Below, in pieces: positions 56,906 to 64,000 of a stretch of DNA of 64,000 nucleotides (position 1 is its first letter; the number at the start of each line of letters is the position of its first letter). This stretch comes from Chelydra serpentina (Eukaryota > Chordata > Testudines > Chelydridae), in NCBI GenBank assembly GCA_037349315.1, contig JBAIAC010000027.1, forward strand, positions 12,839,501 to 12,903,500, in the 5' to 3' direction. The notes below the pieces were generated by a model, which was not told the DNA's origin, ran no database searches, and saw nothing but the letters and a program-made list of their open reading frames with translations. Made by a program: the position numbers and the translations under genes.

Positions 56906-57156
56906 AGGGTATGTTTACAGTGCAATGAAATACCTGCGGCTGGCAGATGTCAGTTGACTTGGGACTTTGGCTGTGGGACTGTAAAATTGAAGTTTGGGCT
57001 CAGGCCATGAGTGGGGGAGGATCCCAGAGACCTGTCTCCAACCTGAGCCCAAACATCTACACTGCAACTGTACAGCCCCACAGCCCAAGCTCTGTGAGTC
57101 CAAGTCAGCTGACACGGGCCAGCTGAGGGTATTTCATTACAGTGTAGACGTACCCC
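56906..57156. mobile_element. GTCTACACT-ended palindromic MITE (family P1), longer copy
   Basis: The inverted ends are GGGTATGTTTACAGTGCAAT and TTACAGTGTAGACGTACCCC. Next to them ATGAAATACC and GGTATTTCAT pair. Inside, GTCAGTTGACTTGGGAC pairs with GTCCAAGTCAGCTGAC and TTTGGGCTCAGG with CCTGAGCCCAAA. It is about 250 bp with no coding capacity. Confidence 0.88.
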
Positions 57157-58489
57157 AAAATTCTAGTCACATCTGTGGTCTCAATCCTGCGAAGAATTAA
57201 GCATGTGCATAAGTCTTTGCAGGATCAAGGCCTTTGATATCTAAGTATGAGGCATTCAGAATATGAAACACATCCAACATTTCAGATAGCACAACTTGGT
57301 AAAATGTTAGTGTTATTTACAGTGACCATTGTGTGTGCAAACACCACTGTAAGGAGAGGACGTTTTAATTTCAGACACCAGGGTGGTTCCCTACCTCAGT
57401 GCTAGAAGTGCTATGGGGTCCTTAATATACCTGCAGAGCAGTCAAGATGTCAGTTTTAAAGCCCTTATCCATGGAACCGAACACAGTAAAAGCCTACTTA
57501 CTTCACTGGTCCAACTGGGAAGGCTGAGGGGGCTGAGTCAATCCTATAGGAGTTGGGGCCGGAGAATAAGAAGATTCAAGGAAGTTCAAACCAAACCCCA
57601 CTTTTATCTAAATGGAACATATCCCCATAAAAGCCATGTGTTTGCTTTAAAAGCATTAATATACGGATACAACAATGCTCCCACAGGAGCACTGTATAAA
57701 GTAGAAACCCTGCTCACAGGACAATTTTCATTGAACTTACAGGATGCCTCATTCACAGCTAGTACTGCTCCACTTCACAGTTTTAGATCCCATTATCACT
57801 AGCTCACGAAGGGTCATTTTTTTAATCCCAGCAAAAGCAACCTCAGTGCAAGGTATGTGTGTACTGAACAGGAAGAACAATTCTGCCTCAGTACAGACTA
57901 ATTAACTCAATGCAAAGCAATGGGTATCAGACAATGACAAATTAGAATTTCAAAAACCTCAGGCCAAATCCCTGAAGCCCGGACTCAGTTAAATCTCTTA
58001 TTAAAGTCAGTGGGAGTGTTTTGCTGAGTAAGGGACTGGCCCCTCCTGTGTGCAATTCAGAAATCCATAACCATTTCCTCAAGTTCTGCAAAAAGATTTC
58101 TCACTAACTGGTTGAGAGACATATTTCAGGCAGGAGCTTTTTGTCCTCCGGAGTCATAAACCCCAAATAGGAATTTATATCTAAGGTCAAAGACTGAGAG
58201 ATTCACGATATTGAAGCTAATGAGCATCCCGAGAATATATTACAAATAATTCAGTTCTCTCTTCAATGTATAGAGCCACTCTGTTTTCGGCTGTGAGCCC
58301 TGGAGATCTCACAAGCTAACCAGAGTCGTGCTCCATATTTGGGTTAACACTTGGGAGGAGGATCTCCAAGAAAAACTTTCATGTTGCAAGAAGCTGTGAC
58401 GGCAATGCTGCAAATGGAGGTTTTCTCTTGGAATCAGTGCCAAACTAATGCCACTGCATAATGCCAAGCATTACTGTACTACTGTAAGT
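57157..58489. other. intergenic, decayed repeats
   Basis: TCAATCCTGCGAAGAATTAA and TCTTTGCAGGATCAAGGCCT (about 57181-57231) form a degenerate palindrome. Another (AGGCCAAATCCCTGAAGCCC ... AAGGGACTGGCCCC) lies at about 57961-58043. The 139-codon frame at 57383-57802 has no recognised domain. Confidence 0.45.
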
Positions 58490-59190
58490 GCTGTTTCAGG
58501 TCAGACATAGAACTGACAGTCACTAAAAGGTACCATTGCGCCTTTGACACGAGCAATTAGCCAATGTTCAAGGCCTTGCAAGACTGTTACTAGTCAGGCA
58601 TATTCTCTGGTGCAATTCTGTTTATTTACAAAGAATAAACTCAAAAGGTCCGTTGCCCTGAACACAGTAGGAACAGCAGCAGGCAATTTCTCAGAAATCC
58701 CCAGAGGGCTTTTCCAACATGTTCCATGCCCAAGGAAGGAGCTCTAGCTCACTCTTAGAGCTAAGCTCAAGACTGCTTCTCTTGCTTTCAAGCTGGCTTT
58801 CTGCCTCTTACGAACACACAGTTTGTCTACCAAACAATCCTTCAGCCCCTGTGTTTTCAGCCAGTCCCAGGGAAACTCCTCTCATTCTCCCTGGGTTGGC
58901 TCTTGCGCAGGCTCTTTGCCACATGGTTCTCTGCCTTGTGTAGTCGTTTCTATTGTTTCCGGATATCACTACATAAAAGGGGATTAATTGCTCCTTCCAC
59001 TTGGCCTGAATGGTGTTTAGCACACCGAAGTCGGATATATTTTATCGATTCTATTGATGGCAGTCATTAAAATCTTCCAGCATAACAATACTAGTACAGA
59101 GTCTCACAAATTATCTATAGACAGAGCTAGGAGAAATGCTTACTGTTAGTTTAGGTGCAATTCATTTTAAGCCTATTGTCTGCCTTACAG

Positions 59191-59256
59191 CTTGATCCAA
59201 AGCCTATTGAAGTCAATAGACAGACTTCAGTTGACTTCACTGGACTTTGGATCAGG
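59191..59256. repeat. 66-bp palindromic repeat (family P4)
   Basis: CTTGATCCAAAGCCTATTGA and CACTGGACTTTGGATCAGG are inverted, with TTGAAGTCAA and TTGACTTCA near the centre. Confidence 0.85.
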
Positions 59257-59369
59257 TACACAGGCTCTCTGCCCAAATCTTTCCTTATGTGCAGCAGCTT
59301 TCTACAGACTATACGCATGCAAACAAACAGAACGTTTCATGGTGGCATAAACATTATCCTGACCCCGTG

Positions 59370-59720
59370 AGGTTTTCAAGTTTACTGGGCAAGCTACGCT
59401 TTAGACCCCATTTAGTCTTTTTCGAGTGCACCCCTCAAGTGACAGGCATGGCTTTTTGCACATCTCTCAAGGGTCACTCAGTCACTCCGGGACTGGATCT
59501 CTCCTGTCTATCAACCACGTTAATTTGGCAAGCCCAAGTGTTTTAGGCACATGTAAGCCCTTTTCCTCCAGGAGTCTATGACAGCAGCTGATTGAAGTCA
59601 TTCAAAAACAGTGACTTCAGAAAACAAGCATTATTTATTCATCCAAAGGGTACACAGCAGGCAGAGCAAACAGATAAAAGCAAAGGCCTCTATGCACACT
59701 TCCCCTTAACTAAACCTTAT
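59370..59720. mobile_element. diverged LTR-like repeat (family L3), copy 1
   Basis: Words shared in order with 63240-63560: TACGCTTTAGACCCCATTTA, CAGCAGCTGATTGAAGT, AAGCATTATTTATTCATCC, AAAGGGTACACAGC, GCAGAGCAAA and AGGCCTCTATGC. No coding frame and no clear ends were found. Confidence 0.55.
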
Positions 59721-61096
59721 TCTTCCCTTGCAAGCTTTGGTAAGTACCATTCAGCTCAGATACCTCCATGCCCGAGTAGAGAGCAGACTGCCTTCTTGCA
59801 TTTTCTCCCTCCTTCTATGCGTGTCTGTCAGTGTCTCCAGCCTGAGCATCTGCTGATGGACAGCTCAACCCCTCCTTCTCTCCTATGACAGCAATTTGAA
59901 GGTTTTAATACCCTCGTTAATCCTATTTTGGTTCTGGGAAGAATAAACCTTGCTAGCCCAGTTGGAGCCAGGCAGGGGCATTGCCCAGTTAATAGCTCCA
60001 CCCCATCGATCCCTTAAAGAGCCTTATCTCTGCATTGTTTTATTTCCCATTTTCTCCCCCTCACCCCACCTCACCTGCCTCCTTTGATTTTTAACTCTGT
60101 GCAGTCAGATAGAATAATATTAAATAGGTATATGGAGGCAAATATGAAAAACACAAAACTCCTTCATTTTCCACAAGATTATTAAACATTTGATGGCACT
60201 TGCCCTGAGCAGGGGAGTTAATTCTAAGAGCATGAGAGTTAATTGTAGAGTCCTTCCGACTCAAATCATCTTATTTTTTTATTCCTGAAATTTTCCCTAG
60301 AAATGTCAGTGGGAGCTGGTGTGTTATATACGAAATCATTCTGAAGGGTTACTGCCTGCTGTTAAACAGATGCTGCAATTCATCCCAGCAAGTGAACTGA
60401 CCTCCGTATACAGTTTGCATTGTTTTTAAAGCCTGATTTCCTTTTCTAAGAAAAGGAAACATATTGAAGCAAGCTGACTCACCGAGTGTGCTGCTGGTGA
60501 CAGAATGCACAAACATAGGGAAAAAAGTATGTTTAAATACCTTTTCTAAATTGAGAAGGCTCCATTCATCTTACCAGCAACTGAAACTGGCAGTTCTTTT
60601 TACATGCCATGAATACAGCAGATGTTAGAAAGCTGTTTAATCTTTCTCAGACTGCTTTAGGTAAAAAAATCTGTGACTTGCAAATATGTGCAAGGAAGGT
60701 CAAAGGACTAAGATGTCTTGAAACTGTTTTGCTTGAGGGCCAATGGGATCCTAAGTGACCTCCATAATTTCTCAAGTTCCTAAACTTCATTACCACCAAG
60801 CCCTCTTTTCCCTTTTGATGTTTTTCCTTTGCAGAAGGTGGGAGTTGCCTCCAGCAAACCTAAAAATTTGAAACATTTTCAATTTATTCTCCTTGAAAGG
60901 TTAGTATACCTGAGGCTGCAGCTAATGATCGGAGATGCGCTGAACTGTAGATTTACCGTAATCACTTTTTCAACTTTACCATGAGGACAGCCCTCTAGTT
61001 TCTCTTGGGTATTTTTAAGAATAAATGCAATATTCTCTCCAAATCGGGCCTCAAATTAGCTCAGACCACAATAACTATTTCTACGTTACATTTATA
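59721..61096. other. intergenic, no recognised feature
   Basis: AT-rich. No gene, transposon end or notable structure was recognised. Confidence 0.45.
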
Positions 61097-61220
61097 TAGG
61101 GTGACCATACAGCAAATGTGAAAAATCGGGACAGGAGGTGGGGGGTAATAGGAGACTATATAAGAAAAAGACCCAAAAATCGGGACTGTCCCTATAAAAT
61201 CGGGACATCTGGTCACCCTA
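61097..61220 (-). mobile_element. 124-bp hAT-type MITE (family P5), copy 3
   Basis: In inverse orientation to the other copies: TAGGGTGACCATACAGCAAA at the left and CATCTGGTCACCCTA at the right. Perfect 8-bp flanks CATTTATA (61089-61096 and 61221-61228). Confidence 0.96.
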
Positions 61221-61973
61221 CATTTATAAAAGCTTCCTCTCACTTCATGAAATGAAATCATCTTATTCCAATACCAGTTAATTTCCATGAAGAATGCCAG
61301 GGCCCACGTCAAAACATCTCAAAGATGATCCCTTGTGGAAGCAATGTCGTTATATATGTAACAAACAACTGTAATGGTCTCATCAAACATGAGACAGGCG
61401 CTTAAAGCAGAGAACCTTCCAAATATACTACTCCTTCGTACAAGTCTCTGCTAACTTTTGGGACTTCGTCTGGTTTACAGTAGCTCATGAGCACCACTCT
61501 GAATGAGTTGACCTTCCTCTACATACCCTTATTTAAAATCCTTTATACAACTTTGTAATACAAATTCCTTCCAGGATAGAATTTAGTACCTAATCTTAGC
61601 CTCAAAATGAATTATTCATCCAAGTCTGATTCAGCCATTGACTACGGGGGAAAGGCAACCCTCCGAGTTGTACTCTTTTGTACTACACCAATGGGGCTTT
61701 AGATAAGAGGTTATATATCACAAGCGTGGTACTAGCCCAGCTCTCATCCTCACTCAGGCTGGTTTTGTTCATGCTCACATGAGAGATGCATTAAAGAAAG
61801 GCGCAGCTAAAAAATTATAGGATTTAACTGTATGTGATCCAGAGTCATGGAACGCTGCCTTTTTTCCTAATGTAGGCACTGCCAGCTAAAGGCTATGTCC
61901 TGCTGACCTGCGTGCACAGTACTTGGAAAAGGGGATCCAAGTCTTGGGCTGCGCTTGTGGGGAAAATGGTCGA

Positions 61974-62047
61974 AGGGCCTGATCCAAAAACTGCTGATAT
62001 CAATAGAAAGTCTCCTATTGATTTCAGTGGGCTTTGGATCAGGCCCT
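61974..62047. repeat. 74-bp palindromic repeat (family P4)
   Basis: AGGGCCTGATCCAAAAACTG and GGGCTTTGGATCAGGCCCT are inverted. The centre AATAGAAAGTCTCCTATT also pairs. Confidence 0.88.
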
Positions 62048-62151
62048 AAAAGCACAGCTGCAAAGAGAAAAGTAATCCTTTGTCCCAATCCCCTGCTGTA
62101 GGGACATGGTCTCATTGGAACCTACCCACTTCCAGCTGCAGCAGAGGGAGG

Positions 62152-62275
62152 TAGGGTGACCAGATGCCCTGATTTTATAGGGACAGCCCCAATTTTTGGG
62201 TCTTTTTCTTATATAGGCTCCTATTACCCCCCACCCCCTGTCCCGATTTTTCACACTTGCTGTCTGGTCACCCTA
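62152..62275 (+). mobile_element. 124-bp hAT-type MITE (family P5), copy 4
   Basis: The ends are TAGGGTGACCAGATG and TCTGGTCACCCTA. Perfect 8-bp flanks GAGGGAGG (62144-62151 and 62276-62283). Confidence 0.96.
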
Positions 62276-62283
62276 GAGGGAGG

Positions 62284-63120
62284 GGGCAGAGCAGGAGTGG
62301 TCACAGCTAGCCGATCCTCTACTACATCGATTGGGGCCATGCTGATTCATTATGCACATGATTCTGTACCTGGCGTGCACTTCTTAGGGGGGGTATGTAT
62401 GGGTGTCTCCTCACTTTTGGAAGCCCACTGAGAGCATCATTTCCACCACAGGGATTCAGGTCTTCCACACCTACCCTTCTCAATCATCCTTTTTATCTCC
62501 CTTGCCGCTTTTTCATTAATTGTAAGCCTCCAGTGCTCATACCTGTTGGTCTAATAACCTCGTTTGTTTTACTACCACCCTGGGCCGGTCTCTGAACTTG
62601 CCAGTGGTCTATTTACCAGTGCCCTGAGCTGTGCCCATTTTGTTCCACCTCCATCTCTTCAAAATTAAAAAACAAAACTGTGAGAGATTAGGTAATTTGC
62701 TACAATATACAGTTGTTAACATTTCATTTCACCCCATGCATCAATTACCAGCAAAACTATTTCTGTATTGCAAACTGGGAGAAAGACAGCCGCAAGATCT
62801 GAAAGCTGCACTTGGTAAGTTGTGCACAAGTCGTGATTCTGAATGCTTCTATCAATTATAAGTGTAGCGGTACTTATTAACGGTGGTCAGCAAGCATTTC
62901 TCCTTGGCACATACATTTCATAGTGAGAGTAGAATGGGGCATCGGGGCTATTATCTGATTGATTCAAGCTGATAAAACAACAGGTCATGCCTCCAGAACA
63001 GGTTACAATTCACCCCCTCATAGGCATTCATAATGGATTGTGTCAGTGGACACATCACTAGTACGGCTGGTCCTCACTCACTGCTTATTCATGTAGATGG
63101 GCAATTCAAGGTTTTCCACT
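62284..63120. other. intergenic, no recognised feature
   Basis: No gene or repeat family was identified. Confidence 0.45.
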
Positions 63121-63232
63121 AGGGGCTAGTCTACACTTACCCGCTGCGTCGCAGACGTCTGATCGATCTTCTGGGTTCGATTTATCGTGTCTTGTCTAGA
63201 CGCGATAAATCGAACCAGGAGGTGCTTTTTTT
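63121..63232 (+). mobile_element. multi-hairpin MITE (family P3), copy D, 3'-truncated
   Basis: It begins AGGGGCTAGTCTACACTTAC and keeps the second hairpin (63174-63192 and 63198-63216). It stops at a T-run near 63226-63233, so the right two hairpins and terminus are missing. Confidence 0.85.
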
Positions 63233-63239
63233 TGGCATC

Positions 63240-63560
63240 TCAGAGGTGGCAATACTAGGCTGCACTTTAGATCCCTTTTAGCCCTTCTTGAGTACATCTT
63301 TGGGGACAGGTTACGCTATTTTCACCCCTTTCTCAGGTGAAGCACATGGTTCTGCCAATCTTAGATTTAGTCTCAGGCCTGCAGCCCCCTGCTCATCAAG
63401 AGTCTTTAAGATCTTGTCCTCTGGAAGCCTGCAACAGCAGCTGATTAAAATGACTCAAGAACAGTTTCTTTAAAACAAAGCATTATTTCTTCACTCAGAG
63501 GGTACATAGCTCTATATAGCATGCAGAGCAAAGGATAAAAACAATAAGAGGCCTTTATGC
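63240..63560. mobile_element. diverged LTR-like repeat (family L3), copy 2
   Basis: GCTGCACTTTAGATCCCTTT, CAGCAGCTGATTAAAATGAC, AAGCATTATTTCTTCACTC, AGAGGGTACATAGC, GCAGAGCAAAGGATAAAA and AGGCCTTTATGC are in the same order as at 59370. Confidence 0.55.
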
Positions 63561-64000
63561 TTTGACTATGAGACCACTCATATACTTACGTGCTTTGTGA
63601 GAGTGGGACCAGATTGCTCAGCAAATTGCAGGATCAAGCCATGATATAGTAGATGAATTAAAAGTGTGGTTTACTTTAAATTATCATATGAAGCATAAGT
63701 GCTGTGGTAACATAAGATGGAGTGCAGAGGGATGTGTAACGGTGATTATACGTGTACTCTGAACTTCGAATGGTCTCAGAAAAGTGGGTTATGCACTCCA
63801 TTTTTTCCTCACTATTCTTAGCCCACCATAAAATTAAAAAAACTAAACACAACCCACAGTCTGGCACTCACAAGAAAGCGAGCTACCTTGTTGGCTCCAG
63901 AGCAGCAGTTAATTAGCTAAAACTGTTCAGCAGAGCTGCGCTGCCGGATAAATCTGGCAAACAGAGAAATAAAAATGGGCCAGAGCTGGTCAGTTCTGAT
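63561..64000. other. intergenic, no recognised feature
   Basis: No gene or transposon end was seen up to the window edge. Confidence 0.45.

Noticed and set aside
57383..57802. 139-codon frame as a possible gene
   Set aside because: No recognisable domain, no splice-like or start context support, and the flanking sequence is repeat-rich.

Overview
The window looks like nuclear DNA from a turtle, probably cryptodiran. It contains CR1 LINE fragments ending in the ATTCTATG-type tail, tRNA-headed SINEs with a CR1-like tail (the turtle Cry-type design), many reptilian MIR/CORE-SINE remnants, hAT and Tigger fossils, and several compact palindromic MITE families. Assignment to turtle rests on remembered repeat families, not on a database search.

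There is one clear gene. The first coding exon of GALNT17 (WBSCR17, a polypeptide N-acetylgalactosaminyltransferase-like type II Golgi protein) lies on the minus strand at 33029-33266. It starts at an ATG at 33266 and ends at a GT splice donor at 33028/33027. A CpG-rich block at about 33267-34400 is the probable promoter and 5'UTR, and a compound (GT)n/AAAAGC satellite lies just outside it. Everything to the left (1-33028) reads as the start of GALNT17 intron 1. Everything to the right is upstream intergenic DNA, which in other amniotes lies between GALNT17 and AUTS2. No other exon, tRNA, rRNA or CRISPR array was recognised.

Most of the interpretable content is transposon archaeology. Left arm: a hAT-type element with 8-bp flanking repeats (1604-2106); a palindromic MITE (2428-2600); a CAGGGC-ended MITE with a perfect 26-bp terminal hairpin (6734-7011); a 2-kb CR1 copy interrupted by a multi-hairpin MITE and a solo LTR (7966-10000); a second LTR family with an intact-looking copy (12747-13219) and a copy split by a SINE and a MITE (25868-26850); an 847-bp hAT-like element (26873-27719); a Tigger-like element (29770-30171); and a small hAT element (30351-30528). 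Right arm: a hAT element (35138-35450), four copies of a 123-124-bp hAT MITE, further multi-hairpin MITE copies, and two snap-back retroelement insertions.

The most unusual structures are: (1) three short insertions with 12-14-bp target duplications and internal inversions, from two families that share a terminal motif and may be Penelope-like; (2) a roughly 290-bp MITE built as a chain of hairpins, whose arms differ between copies in a paired, covarying way; and (3) a scattered set of 65-75-bp palindromes centred on a TTGAAGTCAATGG-like core. The remaining stretches are AT-rich and show no recognisable features.
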